50,985 nt of DNA, from assembly GCF_000337455.1 (NCBI RefSeq), contig NZ_AOIU01000024.1, positions 1 to 50,985 on the forward strand, given 5' to 3'. Shown piece by piece: positions 1 to 7,816 of this stretch (position 1 is the stretch's first letter; each line of letters opens with the position of its first letter). The translations under genes were made by a program, and so were the position numbers. Source of the stretch: Halosimplex carlsbadense 2-9-1 (GTDB lineage Archaea; Halobacteriota; Halobacteria; Halobacteriales; Haloarculaceae). Under the pieces are notes generated by a model. It ran no database searches, was not told where the DNA came from, and saw only the letters and a list, made by a program, of their open reading frames with translations.

Positions 1-446
1 ACCATCATCACCACGTCGCGGTTGGCGATGTGAGCCAGTTCGTGGGCGAGGACGCCCTCGACCTCGCCGGCGTCGAGCGTCGCGAGCAGCTCCCGCGAGA
101 CGACGACCGTCCCGGCCCCTTTCCGCCCGACTGCGAAGGCGTTGGGTACCCCCATCCGCGCGATCATGAGCCGGGGTTTGTCGATGCCCATCTCCTCGGA
201 GAGCGCCTCGACTTGCCGGTGGATCTCCGGGTACTGCTCCTCGGGCATGTCTTCGGCCCCGACGCTCCGGATCGCGGCCCACTTGCCGACCTTGTACTGG
301 ACGCCCACGAACAGGACGCTGCCGACCAGGACCAGCCACAACGGGACCGAGAACGCGCCCATCGCCACGACCGCGGCGACGGCGTAGAGCGCGAACAGTA
401 TCGATCCCACGACCGCCATCCGCGCGGTGAGATTCGGGTGACGCAT
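1..446 (-). CDS. htpX: HtpX-type M48 zinc metalloprotease, C-terminus cut off by window edge
   Basis: Membrane-bound zinc endopeptidase of the M48/HtpX family, which degrades misfolded membrane proteins. Reading leftward from the ATG at 446, 148 codons are present. Two hydrophobic segments lie near residues 10-32 and 34-50, followed by the cytosolic protease domain. The catalytic HExxH appears as HELAHI close to the window edge, followed by an NRD motif. HtpX proteins are usually near 290 residues, so about half is missing. The third ligand Glu and the later membrane segments lie outside the window. The family call is firm. The start is the only ATG that includes the first membrane segment. 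Confidence 0.9.
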   Translation of the reverse strand, partial: MRHPNLTARMAVVGSILFALYAVAAVVAMGAFSVPLWLVLVGSVLFVGVQYKVGKWAAIRSVGAEDMPEEQYPEIHRQVEALSEEMGIDKPRLMIARMGVPNAFAVGRKGAGTVVVSRELLATLDAGEVEGVLAHELAHIANRDVVMM

Positions 447-728
447 ACGTGACGTGTTCCCGTCCCGACGACTCAAGAACCCTCCGCTTGTCGTCGGTCG
501 ACCGTGAAGTTCCCCTCGAGACACGTGTGAGATTCCTGATTGGTAACTAGTAGACGCGTTCTACGGGCGTTCGAACGCAATTTCCGACGGCCGAACGCTC
601 TCCTCTGAAGGGGACGACGCGCCGCGGAAAGTTGCTGTCGGCCGACGGCCGTCTAAATATCTATTGCTCGAAATTTCTGCCAGACGAAAAGCCAAAACTC
701 ACATCTGGAAGTGACGAGACGCTGAGCT
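447..728. other. Divergent intergenic region
   Basis: This spacer separates htpX (minus strand) from the 58-codon gene at 729. An AT-rich element, ctaaatatc, at about 651-659 could be a TATA box for rightward transcription. It sits about 70 bases before the ATG, so a short leader would be expected. I see no RNA gene or conserved open frame here. Confidence 0.4.
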
Positions 729-905
729 ATGAACCGCAAGCTGATGATACCCGGAGTCGCTTTGGCTCTCGCTGGCGTTGCCCTGACCGCCGAGTTCGAC
801 CTGACAGGGCCTCAATTCCCCGACAACCCCGTCGAGTGGCTCGGATGGACCGCGGTTCTGTTGGGACTGTTCCTGATGAAACTCGCTGCGACACGCGAAA
901 CGTGA
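729..905 (+). CDS. Small two-helix membrane protein, 58 residues
   Basis: A short frame of 58 codons from ATG 729 to TGA 903-905. Two hydrophobic segments are visible, near residues 6-22 (GVALALAGVALT) and 38-53 (WLGWTAVLLGLFLMKLAA). They are joined by a polar loop containing DLTGPQFPDNP, and the protein ends in a short charged tail. This is the hallmark of a small integral membrane protein, a class common in haloarchaea and often missed by gene finders. Function is unknown. Support is the clean hydrophobic pattern and haloarchaeal codon use (G/C at most third positions). A reverse-strand frame over the same bases lacks any recognisable feature. Confidence 0.6.
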   Translation: MNRKLMIPGVALALAGVALTAEFDLTGPQFPDNPVEWLGWTAVLLGLFLMKLAATRET

Positions 906-1023
906 GCCCCACCGATGAGATGTCCCGCTCGGTGATATCGTTCGGATCTATTCGAGTACGATTGTCGCTCTCGATGGCGAGCACACGCTTCGCGGTACTC
1001 GCCGTGTGGTTCGCGGCAGAATC

Positions 1024-1045
1024 ATAGCGGGAGGTAGATCTGAAC
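1024..1045. repeat. Direct repeat of the initiator tRNA-Met 3' end (possible att remnant)
   Basis: Bases 1024-1045 match 1173-1194 at 21 of 22 positions. The second copy is the 3' end of tRNA-iMet (read on the plus strand) plus one flanking base. A duplicated tRNA 3' end on the downstream side of a tRNA gene is the classical footprint of tyrosine-recombinase integration. Here only about 150 bases separate the copies and no integrase is seen, so this could be a scar. Confidence 0.5.
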
Positions 1046-1094
1046 CGGAGGCAGACGTGCTCGCTCACTAGGTTCACTGCGCGCGACTGCCAGG

Positions 1095-1194
1095 GTTCAA
1101 ATCTCCTCGGCCTATTTTCGAGGAAACGGCTCACTCGTCGCTACGCTCCTCGTTCGCGTTGTTTCCTCGAAAATAGCGGGAGGTAGATTTGAAC
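1095..1194. repeat. Inverted repeat spanning the tRNA-iMet 3' end and its flank
   Basis: The arm at 1112-1127 is a perfect 16-base inverted copy of 1161-1176. The similarity continues outward with one gap and three mismatches, so 1095-1127 resembles the reverse complement of 1161-1194, the last 21 tRNA bases plus the DNA just beyond them. The spacer, 1128-1160, is GC-rich and simple. Read in the tRNA direction, transcription leaving tRNA-iMet would pass into a strong hairpin, so the repeat might serve as a terminator or processing signal. Confidence 0.6.
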
Positions 1195-1248
1195 TACCGA
1201 TCTGCGGGTTATGAGCCCGCCGGAATCTCCTGGCTATCCCATCCCGCT
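1174..1248 (-). tRNA. Initiator tRNA-Met (anticodon CAT)
   Basis: On the minus strand a 75-base cloverleaf begins AGCGGGA and ends with pairing TCCCGCT plus discriminator A. The anticodon arm reads GGGCTCATAACCC, giving anticodon CAT within three consecutive G-C pairs. The first pair is A1-U72. Both features distinguish archaeal initiator tRNA from elongator tRNA-Met. The T arm contains GGTAGTTCAAATCTACC. No intron is present and CCA is not encoded. Confidence 0.95.
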
Positions 1249-1270
1249 ATCAGTTTATACCGGCGACCAC

Positions 1271-1280
1271 CCATTAAGGG
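1271..1280 (-). promoter_or_regulatory. Probable promoter of tRNA-iMet
   Basis: The minus strand reads CCCTTAATGG about 23-32 bases before the tRNA 5' end at 1248, the expected distance for an archaeal TATA element. Confidence 0.4.
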
Positions 1281-1317
1281 TTGTGATTCGCTCGCCGTCC
1301 GTGAATTAGTCCCGTGG

Positions 1318-1821
1318 TCACGTCTCGTGGACCTGCCAGGTGAACAGGCTCTCGAAGACGTAGTTGACGAACATCGCGACTCCGATGGCGAGCGGGCTCG
1401 CGAGCAGGAACCACAGGTCCGTCTCGGAGACGACGACAGTCACGTCCAGTCGCTGGGTCAGGAACCAGTAGATGGCGAACTGAATGAGCGAGCCGCCCGA
1501 ACGGACGAGGTGGGACTTCCCTAGCCGACGCAGGAACGCCCTCGCTCCCGGCGCCCCTTCGTCGGCGAACGTCCAGTGCTCGTTGACCGTGAACATCACC
1601 AGGATCGCCGTCTCGATCCCCACCGCCTTGGCGAGCAGTTCCGGGACGCCGAAGCCGAGGCCCAACAGGACGAGCATCGCGTTGTCGGCGACCGCACCGA
1701 CCGCGCCGACGGAGACGAACTTGCCGAACCGCACGCCCGAGAGCAGGGCGTCGAGCCGGGAGTCGTCTCCGCCTTCCACGCCGCCCTCGCTCGCTCGCGC
1801 CGACCGCTCGCCGTCAGTCAT
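1318..1821 (-). CDS. GtrA-family membrane protein
   Basis: A 167-residue protein with a short acidic N-terminus and four hydrophobic segments spread over residues 30-160. It includes the typical NEHWTF stretch after the second helix and NYVFESLFTW near the C-terminus, as in GtrA/DPMS-like proteins. GtrA proteins help move lipid-linked sugars across, or position glycosyltransferases at, the membrane. The ATG at 1821 overlaps the end of the upstream glycosyltransferase gene (stop at 1814) by 8 bases, so the two are very likely cotranslated and work together on a polyprenyl-phosphate sugar. The exact sugar and acceptor are unknown. Confidence 0.88.
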   Translation of the reverse strand: MTDGERSARASEGGVEGGDDSRLDALLSGVRFGKFVSVGAVGAVADNAMLVLLGLGFGVPELLAKAVGIETAILVMFTVNEHWTFADEGAPGARAFLRRLGKSHLVRSGGSLIQFAIYWFLTQRLDVTVVVSETDLWFLLASPLAIGVAMFVNYVFESLFTWQVHET

Positions 1822-2581
1822 GTTTGTCCACCAGTGCGGTCGGCTCCTCGCGGGTCGCCGCGATGGCGTTGTGGACGCGGCTGTCGCGGATCTGTTTCGC
1901 GCGGTGGCGCGAGGAGAGCAACGCGCCGGCGAGCCGAACGGACGTGCGGACCGGTGAAACGGTCGATCCGGGCATATCCTCCCAGGTGATCGGCACCTCG
2001 GCCACGTCCAGCTCCAGCGCGCCGGCCATCGCGACCAGTTCCACGTCCCAGGCGAAGCCCGGCTCGTAGAGGTGCTGTCGGACGGCCGCCCACGACTCGG
2101 CGGTGATCGCCTTCGCACCGCACTGGTAGTCGTAGAGGTCGGCGTCCAACATCCGGCGGGCGAGCCAGGCGAAGCCGTCGCCGAGGAAGCGACGGGCGAA
2201 CGTCTGGTGGCTGGTGATCGTCGAGTCGGGGTGGCGGCGGGAGCCGACGGCCACGTCGGCGCCGCCGTCGGTGATCGCGGCGAGCACGTCGGCGAACTCG
2301 GCGGGCGCGGTGGAGCCGTCGGCGTCGACGAACCCGAGCACGTCGGTGTCGAGCGCCTCGAACCCGGCGGTAACGGCGGCGCCTTTGCCCCGGCGGTACG
2401 GCGAGAGGTGGACGGTCGCCGGCAGGTCCGAGAGGGCGGCGGCCACCCGGTCGTCGGCGTCGTCCAATTCGATCCGGATCGCGTCGGGAGCGAGCGCCTC
2501 GTCGAGCGAGCGAACGTACTCCGTGAGTCGGTCCACGTCGGGACGGAAGGCGGGGACCACGAGACCGACGGACGCGCTCAT
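1814..2581 (-). CDS. Family 2 glycosyltransferase (polyprenyl-phosphate sugar synthase type)
   Basis: A 255-residue GT-A fold enzyme. The N-terminal strand reads VGLVVPAFRP, a basic YRRGKGAA motif lies around residues 71-78, and the metal/nucleotide-binding DAD is at residues 86-88. The QCGAKA and WDVEL motifs later in the sequence are typical of dolichyl-phosphate mannose/glucose synthases. There are no C-terminal membrane helices, which fits with the separate GtrA partner overlapping its 3' end. Likely role: loading a sugar onto a lipid phosphate for S-layer or lipid glycosylation. The frame stays open far upstream, but that part is antisense to the DUF2298-type gene, so the ATG at 2581 is chosen. 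A TATA-like gtttttact lies about 28 bases before it. Confidence 0.88.
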   Translation of the reverse strand: MSASVGLVVPAFRPDVDRLTEYVRSLDEALAPDAIRIELDDADDRVAAALSDLPATVHLSPYRRGKGAAVTAGFEALDTDVLGFVDADGSTAPAEFADVLAAITDGGADVAVGSRRHPDSTITSHQTFARRFLGDGFAWLARRMLDADLYDYQCGAKAITAESWAAVRQHLYEPGFAWDVELVAMAGALELDVAEVPITWEDMPGSTVSPVRTSVRLAGALLSSRHRAKQIRDSRVHNAIAATREEPTALVDKHD

Positions 2582-2604
2582 TGTCTGCCGTGACCACCGC
2601 GGCG

Positions 2605-2614
2605 AGTAAAAACC
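2605..2614 (-). promoter_or_regulatory. TATA-like element for the glycosyltransferase/GtrA pair
   Basis: The plus strand has agtaaaaacc, read as ggtttttact on the minus strand, 24-33 bases before the ATG at 2581. This fits a leaderless or near-leaderless transcript. Confidence 0.45.
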
Positions 2615-2720
2615 GTTCGGAACGACCGACATCTTGACGGCCGCAGTCGAGCGTCCGCCGGCCGCGGTCACCGACCCCGACGACCCGTGTCGGCGGCCGT
2701 TCCCCGGACCCCGGGTGGTC

Positions 2721-2729
2721 CATAAGAGG
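2721..2729 (+). promoter_or_regulatory. TATA-like element for the DUF2298-type gene
   Basis: The sequence cataagagg lies 30-38 bases before the ATG at 2759, followed by ggtatagg. Both are AT-rich islands in very GC-rich DNA. Confidence 0.4.
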
Positions 2730-2758
2730 TATAGGGTCCGGAGACGGCCACACTGGTA

Positions 2759-5203
2759 ATGGAGTACGGTCTGGTCATCTGGTGGCTCGTGGCCTACCTC
2801 GCCTTCATGGCGGTGGGGATGCCGCTCGCGGCCGCCCTGTTCCCCCGGCTCGCCGACCGCGGCGCGGGCGTCGCGCTCCCGACGGCCCTGGCCGTCCTCT
2901 GGGTCGTCGCATACCTCCTCGGTCACGTCTCGCTGACCGTCGGCTTGCTCGTCGGGCTCGCCGCCCTCGCGGCCGCCGCCGGCGCCGCGCTCTACCGCGC
3001 CAACGAGACGGAGGGCGCCCCGCTGTTCGACCGCCGCCGCTACGCGGAGGCCGCCGCCGTGTTCACCGTCGCGTTCCTGTTCATGATCGCCGTCCGCGCC
3101 GTCGACGCCGGCGTCCATCCCTTCCTCGGCGAGAAGTTCCTCGACTTCGGCATGCTGCAGTCGCTGTTGCGCGCCGACGCGCTCCCGCCGGAGGACATGT
3201 GGTTCGCCGGCCGCCCGGTCCAGTACTACTACGGCGGCCACCTGATAACCGCCCTGCTGACGAAGATCACCGGCACCGAGGCCCGCTTCGCGTACAACCT
3301 CGCGCTCGCCGGCTTCTACGGCATGCTCGTCACCGCTGCCTACGGGCTCGCCGGCTCGATCGCCGCGAGTCGCGGCGTCTCGCGGGTCCGCGCCGGTGCG
3401 TTCGCCGCCTTCTTCGCCGGGTTCGCGAGCAACATCTCGACGCCGGTCTACTTCGTCGCCTGGCTGCTCCCCGACGGGATCGCCTCCTTTTTCGCCGGGC
3501 TGTTCGGGACGGGCCTGGGACGGGTCGGCGCGGGCGGACTGACGGACTTTCGCTACTGGGACGCGAGTCGCGTCATCGAGGGGACGATCAACGAGTTCCC
3601 GCTGTTCGCCTGGCTCAACGGCGACCTGCACGCTCACATGATGTCGACGCCGTTCGTCCTGCTCACCGCGGCGCTGCTCTTTAGCTACTACCGCACGCCC
3701 GAGACCGACGTGACCCGCCGTCGGCTGCTCGTACTCGCCGTCGTGCCGCCGCTCGCGGGCATGCTCGCCGTCGTCAACACGTGGTCGTTCCCGACCGCCG
3801 GCGGGCTGACCTTCCTCGCCCTCGCGCTCTCGCCCGCGGACCCGGTGACGCTGTTGCCCGGCTCGGTCGCCGACCGCGTCCCCCGACGAGAGAACTGGCA
3901 GCGCGAACTCGCCCGTCACGGCGTCGCGCTCGGCGGTGCGGTCGCCGTCGTCGCCCTCGGGCTCGTCTGGTCGCTGCCGTTCTGGCTCGGCACCGCCAGC
4001 GGCCGCTCGATCGCTTTCCTCCCCGACCGGAGCTCGCTCGGCGGCCTCCTGTTCGCCCACGGCGCGTTCGTGGTGCTGTTCGCGGTTCACCTGGCCCGGA
4101 ACTCCTTCGCGGAGGTCGACCCCCAGCACGTCGCCGAAGCACTCCTCATGCTCGGGATCACCGTGGTGGTCGCCTGGCTCGGCGGCTCGGCGGCCGCGCT
4201 CGGGATCTTCGGCCCGATGATCGTCGTCGCCTGGATCCTCCTCCGAACGCAGGCCGACGTGGTCCACCGGGCGACCGCACGGGCCGCCGGCACCGCCCGC
4301 AAGGTGGCCACCGACGGCGGGGCTCCGACCGAGGCCGCCACCGGCGAAACGCCGCCCGAAACCGCTTCCGGAACCGACGCGGGGATCCCGGCACGGCTCC
4401 GCGACGTGGTCGGCTTCGAGACGCTCCTGATCGTCGCCGGCGCGGGCATCGTCGTCCTCGTCGAGTTCGTCTACGTCCAGGAACAGGCCGGACCGGGCCG
4501 AATGAACACCGTGTTCAAGACCTACGCAGACGTGTGGATCCTCTGGTCGGTCGCCGCCGGCGCGATCCTCGCCCACCTCGTCGAGAACCACTCGCCGGGA
4601 CTGGCGCTGTCGGGCGAGCGGTGGGCGTCGGTCTTCCGCGCGCTCGCGGTGGTTCTGATCGTCTCCACCTCGCTGTACGGTGCCCTGGCCCTCGGCGGCC
4701 ACTTCGCCGGCGACGGCTACTTCAGCCGGTACAACCACCCCGACGACCCCACGCTCGACGGCTTCACCTACATCAACGAGACCCACCCCGAGGAGTACGC
4801 CGCAATCCGCTGGTTCGAGGACGTCGAGGGCCAGCCCAACATCGCGTCGGCCCCGGGCCAGGACATGTACCGCTGGACCAATCCGATATCGAGTCTGACC
4901 GGCGTCCCGACGCTGGCCGGCTGGGCCCACGAGGTCGGGTATCGCGGCGGGGAGTCCTATCGCACCCGCGTCGACGACGTGAACACCATCTACACCGGGA
5001 GCCCGGAACAGCGGGCCTACTACCTCGACGTGTACCAGGTCGAGTACGTCTACGTCGGGTCGAACGAGCGGTCGGCCTACACGAGCGACGACCTGGCCGT
5101 CTTCGAGTCGATGGCCGGCGTCACCGTCGAGAAGCAGTGGGACGGCGCGACCGTCTACCGGGTCGACCGACAGGCGCTCGAGTACACCGGACAGGGCGGT
5201 TGA
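2759..5203 (+). CDS. DUF2298 / Chlor_Arch_YYY-type polytopic membrane protein
   Basis: An 814-residue integral membrane protein with about 12-14 hydrophobic segments. The signature of the YYY family is visible: QYYYGGHLITALLTK near residues 157-171, preceded by the EDMWFAG stretch. A conserved WLNGDLHAHMMSTPF follows near residue 285. A Gly/Ala/Thr-rich, less conserved linker lies around residues 510-545. The C-terminal soluble part (about 660-814) contains EEYAAIRWFED and an extracellular-looking domain. The family resembles large membrane glycosyltransferases of the GT-C fold, and its divergent position from a GT2/GtrA pair supports a shared job in cell-surface glycosylation. That role is inferred. 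Confidence 0.85.
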   Translation: MEYGLVIWWLVAYLAFMAVGMPLAAALFPRLADRGAGVALPTALAVLWVVAYLLGHVSLTVGLLVGLAALAAAAGAALYRANETEGAPLFDRRRYAEAAAVFTVAFLFMIAVRAVDAGVHPFLGEKFLDFGMLQSLLRADALPPEDMWFAGRPVQYYYGGHLITALLTKITGTEARFAYNLALAGFYGMLVTAAYGLAGSIAASRGVSRVRAGAFAAFFAGFASNISTPVYFVAWLLPDGIASFFAGLFGTGLGRVGAGGLTDFRYWDASRVIEGTINEFPLFAWLNGDLHAHMMSTPFVLLTAALLFSYYRTPETDVTRRRLLVLAVVPPLAGMLAVVNTWSFPTAGGLTFLALALSPADPVTLLPGSVADRVPRRENWQRELARHGVALGGAVAVVALGLVWSLPFWLGTASGRSIAFLPDRSSLGGLLFAHGAFVVLFAVHLARNSFAEVDPQHVAEALLMLGITVVVAWLGGSAAALGIFGPMIVVAWILLRTQADVVHRATARAAGTARKVATDGGAPTEAATGETPPETASGTDAGIPARLRDVVGFETLLIVAGAGIVVLVEFVYVQEQAGPGRMNTVFKTYADVWILWSVAAGAILAHLVENHSPGLALSGERWASVFRALAVVLIVSTSLYGALALGGHFAGDGYFSRYNHPDDPTLDGFTYINETHPEEYAAIRWFEDVEGQPNIASAPGQDMYRWTNPISSLTGVPTLAGWAHEVGYRGGESYRTRVDDVNTIYTGSPEQRAYYLDVYQVEYVYVGSNERSAYTSDDLAVFESMAGVTVEKQWDGATVYRVDRQALEYTGQGG

Positions 5204-5239
5204 TACCCCAGAGGCGCCGAATCCGACCCGCCTCGCCGA

Positions 5240-6283
5240 TCAGTGCGAGTCGGCGTGGCGCCGTCGGTGGACGACCCCCTGATTGTTCGCCGCCTTCTCG
5301 ACGAACGACCTGAGCGCCTCGCCCGTCTCACTGTCCTCGTCGAGTACCATCGGTTCGCCGGCGTCCCCGCCCTCGCGGACGGCCGGGTCCAGCGGGATAT
5401 CGCCGAGGAACGGCATCCGCGCCTCTTCGGCGAACGCTTCGCCGCCGCCCTCGCCGAAGATAGCGTGTTCGCCGCCGCAGTCCGGACATCTGAACGAGCT
5501 CATGTTCTCGACGATCCCCAGCACCGGCGTCTCGTGTTCGCCGAACATCTCCAACCCCTTACGGGCGTCGTCGATGGCGACCTCCTGGGGCGTCGTGACG
5601 ATGACGGCGCCGGTGACGGGGACGCTCTGGAGCAGCGTGAGCTGCGTGTCGCCGGTCCCCGGTGGGAGGTCGACGACCATGTAGTCGAGGCTGCCCCACT
5701 CGACGTCCTCCCAGAGCTGGGTGAGTACCTTGTGGACCATCGGGCCGCGCCAGATAACGGGGTCGTCCTCGCCGACGAGGAAGTCCATGCTCATCAGCTT
5801 CATGCCGTACCGCTCGGGCGGCACGAGCGTCTCCTCGGGCGTCGCCTGCGGTTGCTGGTCAGCGGCCAGCATCCGCGGGACGTTCGGCCCGTACACGTCG
5901 GCGTCGAACAGCCCCACGCGGGCGCCGAGCTGTGCCAGTCCCGCCGCGAGGTTCACGGCGATCGTGCTCTTGCCGACGCCGCCCTTCCCCGACGCCACGG
6001 CGATGACGTTCTCGACGCCCGGCAGGACCGACCCCTCGGCGACGAGCCCGCTGTCGACCTCGGCGTCGAGTTCGACCCGCAGGTTCAGGTCCGACAGTGC
6101 CTCACGGACAGCCCCCGCGATGTCGGTCTCCGTCGGGGAGTAAGGCGCGCCCAGCGCCAGCGAGACGCGGACTGCCTCGTCGTCCACCTCGACCGAGTTG
6201 ACCAGCCCGAGCGAGACGATGTCGTCGCCGAGATCCGGGTCCTCGACCGTGCCGAGCAGGCCGAGTACGTCGTCTTCGTCCAT
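5240..6283 (-). CDS. Mrp/ApbC/NBP35-type P-loop ATPase, iron-sulfur cluster carrier
   Basis: A 347-residue cytosolic protein that binds and transfers Fe-S clusters to apoproteins. Residues 1-80 form a DUF59/MIP18-like domain (DPDLGDDIVSLGL). The deviant Walker A motif SGKGGVGKST is at residues 98-107, the switch DADVYGPNVPR at about 127-137 and DLPPGTGD at about 205-212. The cluster-binding CxxC of this family is present at Cys266 and Cys269 (RCPDCGG). Length and domain order are typical. A minus-strand AT-rich patch at 6303-6313 sits about 20-30 bases before the ATG. The gene is divergent from the secreted protein at 6441, with no operon partner. Confidence 0.93.
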   Translation of the reverse strand: MDEDDVLGLLGTVEDPDLGDDIVSLGLVNSVEVDDEAVRVSLALGAPYSPTETDIAGAVREALSDLNLRVELDAEVDSGLVAEGSVLPGVENVIAVASGKGGVGKSTIAVNLAAGLAQLGARVGLFDADVYGPNVPRMLAADQQPQATPEETLVPPERYGMKLMSMDFLVGEDDPVIWRGPMVHKVLTQLWEDVEWGSLDYMVVDLPPGTGDTQLTLLQSVPVTGAVIVTTPQEVAIDDARKGLEMFGEHETPVLGIVENMSSFRCPDCGGEHAIFGEGGGEAFAEEARMPFLGDIPLDPAVREGGDAGEPMVLDEDSETGEALRSFVEKAANNQGVVHRRRHADSH

Positions 6284-6402
6284 ACTCCGTCTCCGGTGGT
6301 CCCGGCGAAAAGGGTTGTGGAGCCCCCCTCGACCGACTCCGTCCGATCCCTCCCTCTCGTAGCTTGCACGAAACTACCACGTCATCGATCAGTATCACGA
6401 AC

Positions 6403-6411
6403 ATTTTTATG
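6403..6411 (+). promoter_or_regulatory. TATA-like element for the PKD-type secreted protein
   Basis: atttttatg lies 30-38 bases before the ATG at 6441, in the divergent region shared with the Mrp-type gene. Confidence 0.5.
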
Positions 6412-6440
6412 GGGAAGAGGCAGAATATCGTCACGACAGG

Positions 6441-7784
6441 ATGACACGCTGGGGGGCGGGGGTTCCGACAGTCGCGGTGAGCGCGGTGCTGATGGTCAGC
6501 GCGACGCTCGCCGGTGTCCCGATCGCGAACGCGGTGGGCGCGGGCGGTCCCGACGATGGAGGCAACGAGTCGCCGCTGGCGGACGCGGGGCTCGACCGGA
6601 ACGTCAGCGCCAACGTGACGGTGTTTCTCGACGCGACGGGGTCGCGCGATCCCGACGGCGAGGTCGACGAGTACGACTGGCTAGTCGAGCGACCCGGAGG
6701 CGGGTATACGATCCCGTCGTGTCCGACGTGCGGGCGGACGCGGTTCGTCCCGCGCGAGACGGGCACCTACAACGCGACGGTCACGGTGACCGACGAGGAT
6801 GGCGCGACCAGCACGGACACGCTACGGATCAACGTCGAGCCGTCGAACGGTCCGACGGTGACGATTTCGGGGCCGGACAGCGTGGTCGAGGGGCAGGTCA
6901 GCGCGTACTCGGCGTCGGTTTCGGCCGGGGCGAACGACCTGGCGGCCGTGGTCTGGCGCGCGGACGGGCGGCGGCTGAACCGGACGACGCTCACCGGCGA
7001 GACCGCGTCCGTCGACCGCCTCCACGCGTTCAGATCCGACGGGACTGTCACGCTCAGCGCGACCGCGGTCGACCGACTCGGCCGGGAGCGCACGGCGACA
7101 CAACGGGTGACCGTCACCGAACCGGACACCTCTGGCGGCGGATCGGTCGGCGGCGGATCGGTCGGCGTCGGTTCCGGTATCGGAACTTCCTCCGCCGATA
7201 GCGAATCGAGTAACGGGAGCGTCGGCAGCGACAGTGGAACGGCGTGTTCGCGCTACACCCGCAACGACGACCGGTACTGCGACAACGACCGCATGACCCT
7301 GGACAGTGACGGCATCGTCGTCTCCGACGCCGACAACGACGGCTCGACCGAATGGGCCGGGGTGGAACTGGACGAGGAGTTCGCGCAGAGCCACGACGGC
7401 GTATCGTTCGACTCCGTCGACGGCGTCGCGAAATTCGACAGTCAGGAAGCGTACAAAGAGGCGTTAGGGGTAGAATCTGTGAATATTAACCCGGATGCTG
7501 AGGTGAACATAAAGCAAAACAGGGAAGATCAAGGGGACGGCACTGGCGGAAATGAGTTTGGGTCTGGAGATGGTACTGGTTCTAAAAATACAAAAAATAC
7601 GACAGATGGTTCAAACTCAAACACGGAGAGTGAAAATTCGAGAGATATTCCCGAGAGAGTGATGGACAGGATACAAGACGAAAGAGGCGGCTCGTCATCC
7701 ACCGACCAGAATGAAACCAATACAGGGGACTCAAATACAAGAACGGGTCGAGTGCCTCCAGGCCAAAATAACGGAGGTTTCTAA
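6441..7784 (+). CDS. Secreted PKD-domain protein with Gly/Ser and Asn/Thr-rich tail
   Basis: A 447-residue predicted exported protein. A Sec-type signal peptide covers residues 1-31 (hydrophobic core, cleavage probable after IANA). A PKD-like domain follows at about 45-137: ADAGLDRNVS, DATGSRDPDGEVDEYDW, VTVTDEDGATS. A second beta-rich domain runs from about 138 to 228. A Gly/Ser linker (GGGSVGGGSVG) spans about 230-265, and then comes a small domain with two cysteines and a DADNDGS motif that could bind calcium. The last 100 residues are low complexity, rich in Asn, Thr, Gly and Ser. Codon use and GC content drop sharply from about base 7450 although the frame continues. Function is probably adhesion or cell-surface binding. 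Confidence 0.8.
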   Translation: MTRWGAGVPTVAVSAVLMVSATLAGVPIANAVGAGGPDDGGNESPLADAGLDRNVSANVTVFLDATGSRDPDGEVDEYDWLVERPGGGYTIPSCPTCGRTRFVPRETGTYNATVTVTDEDGATSTDTLRINVEPSNGPTVTISGPDSVVEGQVSAYSASVSAGANDLAAVVWRADGRRLNRTTLTGETASVDRLHAFRSDGTVTLSATAVDRLGRERTATQRVTVTEPDTSGGGSVGGGSVGVGSGIGTSSADSESSNGSVGSDSGTACSRYTRNDDRYCDNDRMTLDSDGIVVSDADNDGSTEWAGVELDEEFAQSHDGVSFDSVDGVAKFDSQEAYKEALGVESVNINPDAEVNIKQNREDQGDGTGGNEFGSGDGTGSKNTKNTTDGSNSNTESENSRDIPERVMDRIQDERGGSSSTDQNETNTGDSNTRTGRVPPGQNNGGF

Positions 7785-7816
7785 CCATTATTGACTTTCG
7801 TGAGAAGACACGAGGC

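Noticed and set aside
632..1134. Overlapping plus and minus frames of about 130 residues at 632-1027 and 727-1134
   Set aside because: They have no domain or hydrophobic pattern and run across the tRNA 3'-end repeats; the 58-codon membrane protein frame is the better candidate.
2582..4930. Upstream extension of the glycosyltransferase frame to a 1038-residue protein
   Set aside because: It is antisense to the DUF2298-type gene, consists of Arg/Gly/Asp-rich text with no domain, and the family start at 2581 has a fitting TATA element.
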